A stretch of 64,000 nt of DNA from Hyphomicrobiales bacterium (lineage in GTDB: Bacteria > Pseudomonadota > Alphaproteobacteria > Rhizobiales > Beijerinckiaceae), in the NCBI GenBank assembly GCA_027487245.1, contig JAIYDY010000045.1, positions 28,439 through 92,438 of the forward strand, written 5' to 3'. Each line of letters begins with the position of its first letter. Position 1 is the first letter of the stretch. A program made the position numbers and the translations under genes. The notes below the pieces were generated by a model, which saw nothing but the letters and a program-made list of their open reading frames with translations, had not been told where the DNA came from and did not search any database. Shown in pieces: positions 28,283 through 37,186 of the stretch.

Positions 28283-29361
28283 TGTCCTCCACACCCGTGA
28301 AAGCCGGCTCGCGTGCGGCTTCGGTCGAGTTCCGCAATGTCTGGAAGCGCTGGGGCCAGGCCGCGGCGGTGCGCAACGTCTCGTTCAAGGTCGAGGCCGG
28401 CACGCTGACCACGCTGCTCGGCCCCTCAGGCTGCGGCAAGACCACGACCTTGCGCCTCGTCGCCGGCCTCGAACTGGCCAGCGAAGGCCGCATCTTCATC
28501 GGTGACGATGACGTGACGCCGCTTGGCGCTGCCGAGCGCGATGTCTCGATGGTGTTCCAGTCCTACGCCTTGTTTCCGCACATGAGCGTCCTGCAGAACG
28601 CCATGTATGGCCCGCTCGCCTCCGGCGCATCCAAGGATGCGGCCGAGAAGATGGCGCGCGAGAAGCTTGGGCTGGTCGGCCTGGCGGGGCTTGAGGCGCG
28701 CCTGCCGTCCGAGTTGTCAGGCGGCCAGCAGCAGCGTGTTGCAGTGGCGCGGGCGCTGGTGCTGGAGCCGCGCGTGCTGCTCTTCGACGAGCCGCTGTCC
28801 AATCTCGACGCCAAATTGCGCCGCAAGGTGCGCGACGACATCCGCGATCTCCAGCAGCGCCTCGGCCTGACCGTGCTTTACGTTACCCACGATCAGGAGG
28901 AGGCTCTGGCCGTCTCCGACAAGGTGATCGTCATGGACAATGCCGTGATCGCGCAGGAGGGCACGCCCGAGGACCTCTATGAGAGGCCACGCAGCCGCTT
29001 CCTGGCCGATTTCATCGGCGAGGCCAACATCGTCGCCGGCAGCTTCTCCGAGCAGGGCGGCGAGACCCTGTTCACCGCCTCGGGTGTGACGCTGAGGCTG
29101 GGCCACGTGCCCGTGCCGGCCGATGCGGCGCTGGTGGCCCTGCGCCCCGACCGTGTCGGGCTGGTGGAATCAGGCCTGGGACCGCTCGTCATCCGGCGCC
29201 GGGCCTATCTCGGCCATGCCTGGGAATACACCCTCGAAGCCCCGTGGGGTGAGGTTCTGGTGGTGGCCCCGACGCGGGAGGCCGCGCTGCCTCTGGGTGC
29301 AAAGGTCGATCTGGTGATCGAGCCGGGCTCCGCCATCCCGCTGCCTGCCAGCACGGCCTGA
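28282..29361 (+). CDS. ABC transporter ATP-binding protein (FbpC/AfuC-like)
   Basis: ATPase of 359 residues. Walker A GPSGCGKTT, Q-loop MVFQSYALFPHMSV, signature LSGGQQQRVA, Walker B VLLFDEPLSNLD and H-loop VTHD are all intact. The C-terminal third (from about residue 240) is a TOBE/MOP-like domain. It completes the three-gene importer. Start ATG 28282 is coupled to the permease stop. Confidence 0.93.
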   Translation: MSSTPVKAGSRAASVEFRNVWKRWGQAAAVRNVSFKVEAGTLTTLLGPSGCGKTTTLRLVAGLELASEGRIFIGDDDVTPLGAAERDVSMVFQSYALFPHMSVLQNAMYGPLASGASKDAAEKMAREKLGLVGLAGLEARLPSELSGGQQQRVAVARALVLEPRVLLFDEPLSNLDAKLRRKVRDDIRDLQQRLGLTVLYVTHDQEEALAVSDKVIVMDNAVIAQEGTPEDLYERPRSRFLADFIGEANIVAGSFSEQGGETLFTASGVTLRLGHVPVPADAALVALRPDRVGLVESGLGPLVIRRRAYLGHAWEYTLEAPWGEVLVVAPTREAALPLGAKVDLVIEPGSAIPLPASTA

Positions 29362-29436
29362 TTGCAGCCCATACCGCGCCTTGCCCCTTCATTGCCGGGG
29401 GCTCCCGTGCCACAACAGGCATTGAGGAGATCATCC

Positions 29437-29766
29437 ATGCGCCACCTGATTCTTGCCGCCCTCACGTCTGTTGCCCTCGCGGCCTGCACCGGCAGCGGAG
29501 CCCCGCCAGCCCCGTCCCCGGCCACCGCGCCGACCGGCGTCACGCCCAACACCTTCGCCTTGCCGACCGGCAGCGGCTGCTCGGGCGAGGTCGCACGCTT
29601 CCAGGCGGTGATGGACAATGATCTGGCCACCGGCCACACCACCAAGGGCGTGCATGAGCGCGTGTCGGCCGAGATCGCCACGGCCCGCGCCACCTGCGCC
29701 GGCGGCAATGAGGGCGCGGCCATCGCCCAGGTCAACGCCACCAAGTCCCGCTTCGGCTACCGCTGA
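29437..29766 (+). CDS. Small predicted lipoprotein of unknown function
   Basis: 109 residues with a lipoprotein signal (MRHLILAALTSVALAAC; lipobox LAAC, Cys17) and a proline/alanine-rich linker to about residue 40. A short domain follows with two cysteines (GSGCSGEVARFQAVMDND and ATCAGGNEG) that could form a disulfide. A clear GAGGAG site precedes the ATG. I do not recognise the family with certainty; it looks like a small conserved alphaproteobacterial envelope protein. Confidence 0.75.
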   Translation: MRHLILAALTSVALAACTGSGAPPAPSPATAPTGVTPNTFALPTGSGCSGEVARFQAVMDNDLATGHTTKGVHERVSAEIATARATCAGGNEGAAIAQVNATKSRFGYR

Positions 29767-29792
29767 GCGGAGCCGGGGCAGGGCCCGCCGCC

Positions 29793-30977
29793 ATGCGCCT
29801 GCGCATCGGAACCTTCAATGTCGAGAACCTGCTGACGCGCCAGCGCTTTGGCGGCGAAGGCAGGAGTGGGGGCAAGGACCGGGGCAGGGACGGCGGGAGG
29901 AACGAGGGCAAGTCGGGCGATACGGCTGCGGCCATGTCGTTGTTCCACTTTCCGCACGCAGACCAGCGCGAGGCGGTCGAGCAATCCCTTGCCGTGGCGC
30001 TGGAAGACGACAAGCGCCAGATGACGGCGCTGGCCATGGCCGAGGGCGCGGCGGACATCTGGTGCCTTCAGGAAGTCGATTCGCTTGCCAGCCTTCAGGC
30101 CTTCTTCGCCAACTATGTGCACCGGCTGTCGGATCACCGTTTCGGCCATTTCGCGTTGCAGGGCGGCAATGACCGGCGCGGCATCGAGGTCGCTTTCGCC
30201 GCGCGCCGCGACCTGATCGCCCCGCATGGCGTGACGGTGACCAGCCATGCCGACGCAACCTTTGCCGATCTCGACGTGCATGACAGGGCGCTGGCCGAGA
30301 TGGGTATTTCGCCCGGCGACAGGGTCTTCAACCGCGATTGCCTGATGGTCGAACTCAGCTGGCAGCGCCGCAACCTGACCCTGTTCCTGTGCCATCTCAA
30401 GTCCATGAGCAATGGCGCGGATGATGGCCGCAGTGCCACACTGCCGGTGCGCCGCGCCGAGGCGCTGGCCATCACGCGGCTGGTCAAGCGCCATTTCGGA
30501 CAGGGCTGGCGCGAGGCCAACTGGGTCGTGGCCGGCGATCTCAACGGCTTTCGCTATGGGCTCGGCGCCGATGCACGGCGCGAGGACGAAGGCCCCAGCG
30601 GCATCGAGCCGCTGTTCGACCAATTCGCCATCGATCCGCTGGAAACCTTGCCGGAGCACGAGCGCTGGACGCATTTCCGGCGCTGGTGGAGCGAAAGCGA
30701 GGGCCGCCTGCGCGAGCAGCACATGCCGCTCGACCATGTCCTCATGTCGCCGGGCCTGGCGCGGGCCAACCCGAAACCGAGGCTCGACATCATCCGCCGC
30801 GGCCAGCCCTACCGGGTGCCGCTCGATCCGCGCGCGGCGGACCGTTCAATCGCCGCGCTCTCGTCCACCGCCGACCGCTATCCGCGCGTCGGCTGGGACA
30901 GGCCCAAGGCGTCGGACCATTGCCCTGTGGTGGTCGAGATCGACCTGCCGGAGACGAAAAACAGCGAGTCCGGCTGA
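29793..30977 (+). CDS. Endonuclease/exonuclease/phosphatase family protein
   Basis: 394 residues of the EEP (DNase I-like) superfamily. Metal and catalytic motifs in order: RIGTFNVENL, WCLQEVDS, RRGIEVAFAARRD, LFLCHLKS, WVVAGDLNGFRYG and the final SDHCPVVVEID. No signal peptide, so cytosolic. An Arg/Gly/Lys-rich loop (about residues 20-45) is inserted after the first motif. Could be a nuclease or a phosphodiesterase; the sequence does not decide. Convergent with the GST gene, 9 bases apart. Confidence 0.85.
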   Translation: MRLRIGTFNVENLLTRQRFGGEGRSGGKDRGRDGGRNEGKSGDTAAAMSLFHFPHADQREAVEQSLAVALEDDKRQMTALAMAEGAADIWCLQEVDSLASLQAFFANYVHRLSDHRFGHFALQGGNDRRGIEVAFAARRDLIAPHGVTVTSHADATFADLDVHDRALAEMGISPGDRVFNRDCLMVELSWQRRNLTLFLCHLKSMSNGADDGRSATLPVRRAEALAITRLVKRHFGQGWREANWVVAGDLNGFRYGLGADARREDEGPSGIEPLFDQFAIDPLETLPEHERWTHFRRWWSESEGRLREQHMPLDHVLMSPGLARANPKPRLDIIRRGQPYRVPLDPRAADRSIAALSSTADRYPRVGWDRPKASDHCPVVVEIDLPETKNSESG

Positions 30978-30986
30978 GGCCTGTTC

Positions 30987-31646
30987 TCAGGCCGGCTCGG
31001 CGTCGCGGGCGGCCATCATCGCCTTGAAGGCAGGGCGGGCATGGCAGGCCGTCAACCAGGCATCGACATGGGGCGCCGCTGCGAACAGTTCGGGCGCCGG
31101 GCGGGCATAGCGCATCACCTCGGCCACATTGATGTCAGCGACGGTGAAGCGCCCGCCGACCAGAAAGCCGGTCTTGGCCAGCGCCTTGTCGAGTGCCGCG
31201 AACGGGCGCTGAAGCGCCGCGATGGCCGCATCCGCCTTGGCCGCGTCCCGCTCCTCGGGCGGCTTGCCGACGCGGTTGTAGAGAATCTCGATGGTGTGCG
31301 GCTCGGCGGAGGTCGCAGCCCAGAAGCTCCACATCGTCATCAGCCCGTCCTCGGCTGCATCCTTCGGGCCGAGCGCGCTGCCGTGCTTCTTCGCCAGATA
31401 GAGGTTGATGGCCAGCGACTCGGTGAGCACGAGGCCATCATCATCGATAACCGGGATCTGCCCGGCCGGATTGAGCGCAAGGAAGGCGGGCGACAGCGTC
31501 GTCATGCCGGCATGCCCCGCGCCATTGTCCGGCAGGCGATAGGCCTGGATCACCGGTACATGCACGAAGGGCAGGTTCATCTCGTTGCACAGCCAGATGT
31601 TGCGCGAGGCGCGGGAGCGAAAAACGCCGTAGATGGTGACGGTCAT
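30987..31646 (-). CDS. Glutathione S-transferase family protein
   Basis: 219 residues with an N-terminal thioredoxin-like domain (TIYGVFRSRASRNIWLCNEM; FLALNPAGQIPVIDDDGLVL; the TESLAINLYLA segment with the conserved Glu-Ser that binds glutathione) and an all-helical C-terminal domain (FTVADINVAEVMRYAR with the N-capping Asp). The ATG at 31646 gives the canonical start; earlier in-frame codons run into the neighbouring gene. Substrate unknown. Confidence 0.9.
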   Translation of the reverse strand: MTVTIYGVFRSRASRNIWLCNEMNLPFVHVPVIQAYRLPDNGAGHAGMTTLSPAFLALNPAGQIPVIDDDGLVLTESLAINLYLAKKHGSALGPKDAAEDGLMTMWSFWAATSAEPHTIEILYNRVGKPPEERDAAKADAAIAALQRPFAALDKALAKTGFLVGGRFTVADINVAEVMRYARPAPELFAAAPHVDAWLTACHARPAFKAMMAARDAEPA

Positions 31647-31684
31647 GGGGAATGTCCTGAAATGTGGGAATTCGTTGTCGCGCC

Positions 31685-32842
31685 TCAGGCGGTCTGGCGC
31701 AAGGTCTCCCGCGCAATCACCAGCCGCTGGATTTCGGATGTGCCCTCGTAGATGCGGGTGATGCGGGCATCGCGCGCCAGCCGCTCGACCGGGTAGTCGC
31801 GGCAATAGCCGGCCCCGCCATGGATCTGGATGGCGGCGTCGGTGCAACGATGGGCCGCTTCGGAGGCGAACAGCTTGGCCATCGAGGCTTCCTTGGCGAA
31901 GGGTTCGCCACGATCCTTGCGGGCTGCGGCATCCATGATCAGCAGGCGCGAGGCGCTGATATCGACCTCGCGGTCGGCGATCATCCATTGCAGTCCCTGG
32001 AAATCGACGATGGCCTGGCCGAATTGCCGGCGCTCGCGGGCGTAGGATTTGGCTGCATCCATGGCCGCCCGCGCGATGCCGAGCGAGAGTGCCGCGACGC
32101 CGATGCGCCCGCCGGCCAGCTCGCCGACCGCGATCCTGAAGCCGTCATTCTCGCGGCCCATCAGGGCGGAGGCCGGCACCCGGCACTGGTCGAAATGCAC
32201 GATGTTGGTCGCCGAACCGTGCTGGCCCATCTTGTGCTCGGCCTTGCCGACGATCAGTCCCGGCGTGCCCGCCGGCACCAGAAACACCGAGATGCCCTTG
32301 CCCTTCGGCGCATCGGGGTCAGTCACGGCCCAGACCACGAAGACGCCGGCATACTCGGCGCTGGTGATGTAGATCTTGCTGCCGTCGAGCACGTAATCCG
32401 CGCCGTCGCGCCGGGCGCGGGCCCGCATGCCGGCCGGGTCTGATCCCGCCCCGCTCTCGGTCAGGCAGAAGGCCCCGGCAGGGTAGGTGCCATCTGCCAG
32501 CTTCGGCAGGTGCTCGCGCTTCTGTGCCTCGGTGCCGCAGGCCTGGATCACTTCGCCGACCATGTTGGTCACCGAGACTGTCACCGCCGTCGAAGCGCAG
32601 GCATAGCCCAGTTCCTCGATGGCCAGCGCAAACGCCATGGTGCCGGCTTCCGTGCCGCCATGCTCGGCCCTGACGTTCAGCGCCATGAAGCCGTTTTCGG
32701 CCAGCAGCTTGAGGTTGGCCAGAAGATCGGCCCGGCCCTCGCCGCGGTCCAGCATCTCGGCGAACGGCGCCAGCCGGTCAGCCGCCAGCTTGCGCGCGGC
32801 ATCCCGGATCATCACTTCTTCGTCGCTGAGCGTGAACTGCAT
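31685..32842 (-). CDS. Acyl-CoA dehydrogenase
   Basis: FAD enzyme of 385 residues, the normal family size. FAD/substrate motifs AFCLTESGAGSDPAGM and YVLDGSKIYIT lie in the middle, followed by RRQFGQAIVDFQGLQWMIAD and IHGGAGYCRDYPVERLARD. The catalytic base is the Glu in IYEGTSEIQRLVIARE. It oxidises an acyl-CoA to the enoyl-CoA and passes electrons to ETF. Short-branched-chain acyl-CoAs are the most likely substrates, but this is inference. Confidence 0.94.
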   Translation of the reverse strand: MQFTLSDEEVMIRDAARKLAADRLAPFAEMLDRGEGRADLLANLKLLAENGFMALNVRAEHGGTEAGTMAFALAIEELGYACASTAVTVSVTNMVGEVIQACGTEAQKREHLPKLADGTYPAGAFCLTESGAGSDPAGMRARARRDGADYVLDGSKIYITSAEYAGVFVVWAVTDPDAPKGKGISVFLVPAGTPGLIVGKAEHKMGQHGSATNIVHFDQCRVPASALMGRENDGFRIAVGELAGGRIGVAALSLGIARAAMDAAKSYARERRQFGQAIVDFQGLQWMIADREVDISASRLLIMDAAARKDRGEPFAKEASMAKLFASEAAHRCTDAAIQIHGGAGYCRDYPVERLARDARITRIYEGTSEIQRLVIARETLRQTA

Positions 32843-32950
32843 GGCAAACCCCGTATCGCGTCATACTCTGGACTGCCGGCCTCGCCGGGGCAATCGTTGC
32901 GGAGCCGCAGCTCGATTGCGCAGCCCTGCACGATCCCCCACAATGCCGGC

Positions 32951-33454
32951 ATGCCCGCCCAAGAATCCCCGCCAGCCAGCATTGTCCTGCGTGCCCCCCG
33001 TCCCGGCGACTTCGGCTGGATCATCGCGCGCCATGGCGCGGTCTATGCGGCGGAATATGGCTGGGACATCGCCTTCGAAGGCCTCGTCGCAGGGCTCGTG
33101 GCCGACTTCATCGCCAGCCATGATCCCGCCCGCGAGCGCTGCTGGATTGCCGACCTCGGTGGCCAGCCGGTCGGCTCGGTCTTTTGCACGCGCAAGGATG
33201 ACGATACGGCGAAGCTGCGCATGCTCATCGTCGACGAACAGGCCCGTGGCCACGGGGCGGGCGGGCTTCTGGTCGATACCTGCATGGCCTTCGCCCGCGA
33301 GGCTGGCTACCGCCGGATGACGCTCTGGACCAACGACATCCTCGCGGCTGCCCGCAAGCTCTATGCCGCCCGCGGCTGGGTGCTGACCGCTTCGGAGCCG
33401 GTGCACCAGTTCGGGCAAGCCATGGTCAGCGAGACATGGGAGGTCGAACTTTAG
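32951..33454 (+). CDS. GNAT-family N-acetyltransferase
   Basis: 167 residues with the acetyl-CoA-binding signature in LRMLIVDEQARGHGAGGLLV and the typical later helix FAREAGYRRMTLWTND. It starts APRPGDFGWIIARHGAVYAAEYGWD, a subgroup often annotated as acetyltransferase or fused to MarR regulators; here no regulator domain is present. Start ATG 32951. Divergent from the acyl-CoA dehydrogenase gene. Confidence 0.85.
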   Translation: MPAQESPPASIVLRAPRPGDFGWIIARHGAVYAAEYGWDIAFEGLVAGLVADFIASHDPARERCWIADLGGQPVGSVFCTRKDDDTAKLRMLIVDEQARGHGAGGLLVDTCMAFAREAGYRRMTLWTNDILAAARKLYAARGWVLTASEPVHQFGQAMVSETWEVEL

Positions 33455-33457
33455 CCT

Positions 33458-36331
33458 TCAGCTCGCCAGCACGCGCTGCGGCGGGAAGGTGATTTCCACC
33501 AGCGTGCCCTCGTTCTTGGCGCTGGTGATCTGGATCATGCCCTTGTTGGCTTCCACCAGCGCCTTGGTGATGGGCAGGCCAAGGCCCGTGCCGCCGATGC
33601 CGGCGCTGTTGGTCCTGCGGGTCGAGGCCACCTGGCGGAACGGCTCCATGGCGAGCCCGAGTTCCTTCTCGGTCATGCCGATGCCGGTGTCGCGCACCCT
33701 GAGGATCACCTCGCCCCGGTCGCCCAGCGCCGTCGACAGGATAACCTGGCCGCCCGCGTCGGTGAACTTCACCGCATTGGACAGGACGTTGATGACGATC
33801 TGCCGCAACGAGCGGTCATCGGCCACCACCGCAGGCAACTTCGGCTGCAACCCCGTGCGCAGCACGACGCGCTGGCGGTTGGCCTCCGGCTGGAGCAACG
33901 CCACGGCGCTGCTGGCGATCTCGTTCAGGTTCACGCCGGTGAAGGTCAGGTCCATCTTGCCGGCCTCGATCTTGGCAAGATCGAGCAGGTCGTTGATCAG
34001 GCTGATCAGGTAGCCGCCGGACTGGTGGATGTCGCTGAGATATTCCTTGTAGCGCTCGTTGCCGATCGGCCCGAAGCGCTCTTCGGACATGACCTCGGTG
34101 AAGCCGAGAATGGCATTGAGCGGTGTGCGGATCTCGTGGCTGATCTTGGCCAGCACATCGGATTTCTGGGCGCTGGCCTTCTCGGCGTTGCGCTTGGCAT
34201 CGACAAGGTCCGCCTCGGCGCGCTTCCAGGCGGTCATGTCGCGCAGGACCGCCGAAAACTTCGGCTCTTCGCCATCGGCCACGCGGCCCAGCGTCATGTA
34301 GAGCGGGATGCGCCCGCCCTGCCGGACCCGGCCCTGCACCTCGCGGCCATCGTTCAGCAAGGCCGCCACGCCGCCGCCCTTGAGCCCTTCGAGATAGTCG
34401 AGGGCGGTGATGTGGCTCTCGGGAGCCAGCAGCAGCGTGAAGTTCTCGCCCGTGACCTCGCGCTGGTCATAGCCGAACAGCGCCTCCGCCGAGCGGTTCA
34501 GCGACAGGATGCGCCCGCGCTCGTCCATGGTCGCGACGCCGTCGGTGGCCGTGTCCATGATGGCGGTGAGTTCGCGCGCCTGCTCGCGCGCCTTGGCGAG
34601 ATCGAGTTTCAACGCCTCGACGCGCGCGGCATCCACCGTTTCGAGGGCGCGGCGGAAGGACATCAGCGTTGCCGGCTCGCCTTGCCAGGCGATGGCCGAC
34701 AGCCGTGCATCGACGGCTTCATGGCTGCCATCGCGGCGCGTCAGGGCAAAGACGCCGCCGCCTTCGCCGGGCATGGCCCCCTTGAACAGCCGGCCCGTCC
34801 CGACCGCGGCCAGATCGTCGAGGCTGTCATGGTCGAGCAGGTCGAGCAGCGTCTTGTTGGCATAGATCATGTTCTCGGACCGCAGCACCAGAACCCCGAT
34901 CGGCAGCTTGTCGAGCAGCGCCGCGAACACGCCGTCGCGGGCTGCCTGCGGCGGCACGAGTCGCGCCACCTGCTCCGCTGCCGTCACGGCTTCCAGCGGC
35001 AGCTCTGGCGCCGCAACGGTGTTTGGTTCGTCGAGCGGAACAGACGCGGCAGGCTCGGCTACCGCGGCCTGTGCCGCAGCTTCGGTGGCTGGCGATGTAT
35101 TCGACTCCGCCATGCCACCGGCGGCGTCGAGGCTTTCGGCGGCCGTGTTTTCGGGCGCAATGCTTTCGGCGGCAGGTTGCTCGGCGGAGCGACTGTCAGC
35201 GGCCTCGCGGGGCTTGGTCTGCGTGCTGTCCTCATCGCCTTCGATGCGGGCACCCAGCGCCTTGGCGATTTCGCGGAAGGCGTTGCGCTCGGAATGCGTC
35301 AGTCTCGGCGGGGTTTCCGCCGGCCTGATGTGCACCACGTTGCTGACGGGCTTCGGCACGGGCGCGGATGGCACGGGCGCGGCTGCGGCAGGCGCTTGCG
35401 GTTCGGGTTCCCCGGCGACCTCAGGGGCCGGAAAGGGCTCGCCGGCAAGCTCGACCGCCACTTCGGGTTCGACAGGTTCCGTGTCGGGACTGGCCAATGC
35501 CGGGAAAGGCGCGACCTCGCCGGGCAGGGCCACGCCGAAGCCGCGCCAGCCGGTCAGTTGGCGGTGCTGGTCGCTGAGCGGCAATCCGGAGAGCGTGACG
35601 GGCAAGCCGTCATCGCTGCTGCCGATGCGCCAGAGGCTGGCCACGCCGCTCCAGGTCTTGCCGCCGGCCAGCGCTGCCGCTACGGCCCCGTCCCCGTCAT
35701 GAACCAGATCGCCTGCCATCTCCTGCCAGCGACGGCCGATCATGGCAGCGGCCCTGCCTGTGCCGAACAGCGCGTCGACCTCGGCGGACAGGCTGCGGAA
35801 GCGGCCATCCGGCTCGACCTCCCACAGGAAGCGCACCTTGCCGGCCTGCGGCTGAGGCACGGAAGTGGCATTGGGCATGGCGGGCTCAGCCATGGGCGCA
35901 AGCAGGCTTGCAGAAGCGCGAGCAGGCATACTGTCGGCAGCGGCCACGGCAGGGCCCGCCGGATGCGTGCGCCCCGGCACGCGCTGGGCGGCCACCAGAA
36001 GCACGATGCTGCCATCGGCGAGGCGCAGGCGGCGGCAGGCGCAGGTCACCGGGGTCAGGCCGTCGGCCCCGGCCATGTCGAGCCGTTCGAGCCGGACACC
36101 GCCAAGCGGAGCCAGACCCTCGGCAAGTGCTAGGAGGCGCCTGGCGGTGAGCGGGCTGAACCCAGCCTCCGCCAGCGCCTGACCTGCGGCGTTGGCATGG
36201 ACCACCTCGCGGCCATCGCCGGACATCACGATCAGCGCCGCATGGTCGCCGACAAAGGACGACAATCCCGGATCCCGCCTCAGGGGCGCCAGAATGTCGG
36301 TCCATGGTGTCGTCGGCGTGGTGTCGGTCAC
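33458..36331 (-). CDS. PAS-domain sensor histidine kinase, PdhS/PleC/DivJ type
   Basis: Kinase of about 957 residues without transmembrane helices. A PAS-like N-terminal part and a long Ala/Pro/Glu-rich segment (about residues 290-460) precede two PAS domains (about 480-590 and 600-710). The dimerisation domain has H-box KISHEIRTPLNAI (His about 732) and the PdhS-like stretch EERFGPIGNERYKEYL. The ATPase boxes are NVLSNAVKF, RDTGIGM and GTGLGLPITK. PdhS-type kinases set cell-cycle asymmetry through DivK and CtrA. An in-frame ATG at 36364 exists. The CtrA box just outside it would place transcription start near 36338, so I prefer the GTG at 36331. Confidence 0.85.
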   Translation of the reverse strand: MTDTTPTTPWTDILAPLRRDPGLSSFVGDHAALIVMSGDGREVVHANAAGQALAEAGFSPLTARRLLALAEGLAPLGGVRLERLDMAGADGLTPVTCACRRLRLADGSIVLLVAAQRVPGRTHPAGPAVAAADSMPARASASLLAPMAEPAMPNATSVPQPQAGKVRFLWEVEPDGRFRSLSAEVDALFGTGRAAAMIGRRWQEMAGDLVHDGDGAVAAALAGGKTWSGVASLWRIGSSDDGLPVTLSGLPLSDQHRQLTGWRGFGVALPGEVAPFPALASPDTEPVEPEVAVELAGEPFPAPEVAGEPEPQAPAAAAPVPSAPVPKPVSNVVHIRPAETPPRLTHSERNAFREIAKALGARIEGDEDSTQTKPREAADSRSAEQPAAESIAPENTAAESLDAAGGMAESNTSPATEAAAQAAVAEPAASVPLDEPNTVAAPELPLEAVTAAEQVARLVPPQAARDGVFAALLDKLPIGVLVLRSENMIYANKTLLDLLDHDSLDDLAAVGTGRLFKGAMPGEGGGVFALTRRDGSHEAVDARLSAIAWQGEPATLMSFRRALETVDAARVEALKLDLAKAREQARELTAIMDTATDGVATMDERGRILSLNRSAEALFGYDQREVTGENFTLLLAPESHITALDYLEGLKGGGVAALLNDGREVQGRVRQGGRIPLYMTLGRVADGEEPKFSAVLRDMTAWKRAEADLVDAKRNAEKASAQKSDVLAKISHEIRTPLNAILGFTEVMSEERFGPIGNERYKEYLSDIHQSGGYLISLINDLLDLAKIEAGKMDLTFTGVNLNEIASSAVALLQPEANRQRVVLRTGLQPKLPAVVADDRSLRQIVINVLSNAVKFTDAGGQVILSTALGDRGEVILRVRDTGIGMTEKELGLAMEPFRQVASTRRTNSAGIGGTGLGLPITKALVEANKGMIQITSAKNEGTLVEITFPPQRVLAS

Positions 36332-36368
36332 GGTGTCAATGCGTCCCGCGCGAGCGGGCCCCATGTGC

Positions 36369-36383
36369 TTAATGAACTCTTAA
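36369..36383 (-). promoter_or_regulatory. CtrA box (TTAA-N7-TTAA) upstream of the PdhS-like kinase
   Basis: TTAATGAACTCTTAA is an exact match to the full CtrA consensus of alphaproteobacteria. It lies just upstream of the kinase gene, at a distance that fits a -35 position for a transcript starting near 36338. Confidence 0.7.
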
Positions 36384-36581
36384 TATAGCCGCGAGGCGAC
36401 CTAAATCCATCGCGAAGTGTGCGGTCGCTGTTCTGCTTCCGAGGAGGGTTAACCCGCCGCATGGAAGCCGGTTCCCGGCAAGGCGCCGAAGCACGTCACA
36501 GAGGCCGATGACCAAGGCCGGTTGCTGAGGCAGGTCATCGGGGCACGGATCGGAGCGGCGCCCTGTGGCAGCGCTTGATTT

Positions 36582-36610
36582 GTGCAATGCAGCATGATAT
36601 TGCACTGCAC
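36582..36610 (+). promoter_or_regulatory. Probable PhaR operator upstream of the phasin gene
   Basis: GTGCAATGCA, 9 bases, TGCACTGCAC: a near-perfect inverted repeat (9 of 10 positions) rich in TGC/GCA. It resembles the binding sites of PhaR repressors that control phasin genes. It lies 79 bases before the phasin start in an otherwise empty intergenic region. A GGGTTAACCC palindrome at 36446-36455 is the only other structure seen in this gap. Confidence 0.6.
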
Positions 36611-36688
36611 CATAAGCGGTGTGATGTGGCAGGCACCCGGCCTTCCGGCAGGCACCGCAAACCAGAACCCAAGGCAAGGACCCATCCC

Positions 36689-37066
36689 ATGGCCGCTCCC
36701 AAGCTCCCCTACGACGTTCCACCCGAAATGCGCGATTTTGCCGAGAAGAGCGTCGAGCAGGCCAAGAAGGCTTTCGACGGCTTCATGGGCGCAGCCCAGA
36801 AGGCTGTCGAGACCGCTCAGGGCTCCACTGAATCCGCCCGCGCCAATGCCGAGCAGAGCACGAAGAAGGCCATGGTCTACGCCGAGCAGAACGTTGCTGC
36901 CGCCTTCGACCTTGCCCAGAAGCTGGTGCGCGCCAAGGATCCGGCCGAAATTCTCCAGCATCAGGGCGAGTTCATGAAGGCCCAGATGGCCTCATTCCAG
37001 GCCCAGATGACCGAGTTCGGCGCAGCCGTCCAGAAGGCAGCGACAAGCGCCACCAAGGGCAAGTGA
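36689..37066 (+). CDS. Phasin family protein
   Basis: 125 residues, mostly amphipathic helix, with no signal peptide. It fits the phasin_2 pattern: PPEMRDFAEKSVEQAKKAFD, AEQNVAAAFDLAQKLVRAKD, and HQGEFMKAQMASFQAQMTEF. Phasins coat polyhydroxyalkanoate granules and control their size. AAGGA lies 8 bases before the ATG. A likely PhaR operator is upstream, a strong hairpin follows the stop, and a second phasin-like gene is next. No PHA synthase gene is in the window. Confidence 0.93.
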   Translation: MAAPKLPYDVPPEMRDFAEKSVEQAKKAFDGFMGAAQKAVETAQGSTESARANAEQSTKKAMVYAEQNVAAAFDLAQKLVRAKDPAEILQHQGEFMKAQMASFQAQMTEFGAAVQKAATSATKGK

Positions 37067-37081
37067 AGCCCGACCGAGACC

Positions 37082-37106
37082 GCGGCGAGAGGGCTCCTCT
37101 CGCCGC
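37082..37106 (+). terminator. Strong hairpin after the phasin gene
   Basis: Perfect 11-base stem GCGGCGAGAGG / CCTCTCGCCGC with loop GCT, 15 bases after the phasin stop. The following sequence is ATTC rather than a T run, so it may act partly as an mRNA 3' stabiliser. Confidence 0.65.
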
Positions 37107-37186
37107 ATTCGCACGCTGACCCCTGCGGTTGCCCACGCGTCACAGCGGGCCTGCAGGGTTCCTGAACGCCGCCCGCAACCGACCGG

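Noticed and set aside
26006..28294. Very long open frame (762 codons) on the minus strand opposite the ABC permease
   Set aside because: Composition is almost only Asp, Arg, Gly, His and Gln, the mirror of GC-rich hydrophobic codons on the other strand; no family motifs or ribosome site.
34025..36133. Long plus-strand frame of 702 codons opposite the PdhS-like kinase
   Set aside because: His/Gly/Arg-rich shadow sequence; the kinase frame has all H, N and G boxes.
36446..36455. GGGTTAACCC palindrome between the kinase and phasin genes
   Set aside because: Ten bases only and no second site with regular spacing; kept as a remark, not as an operator call.
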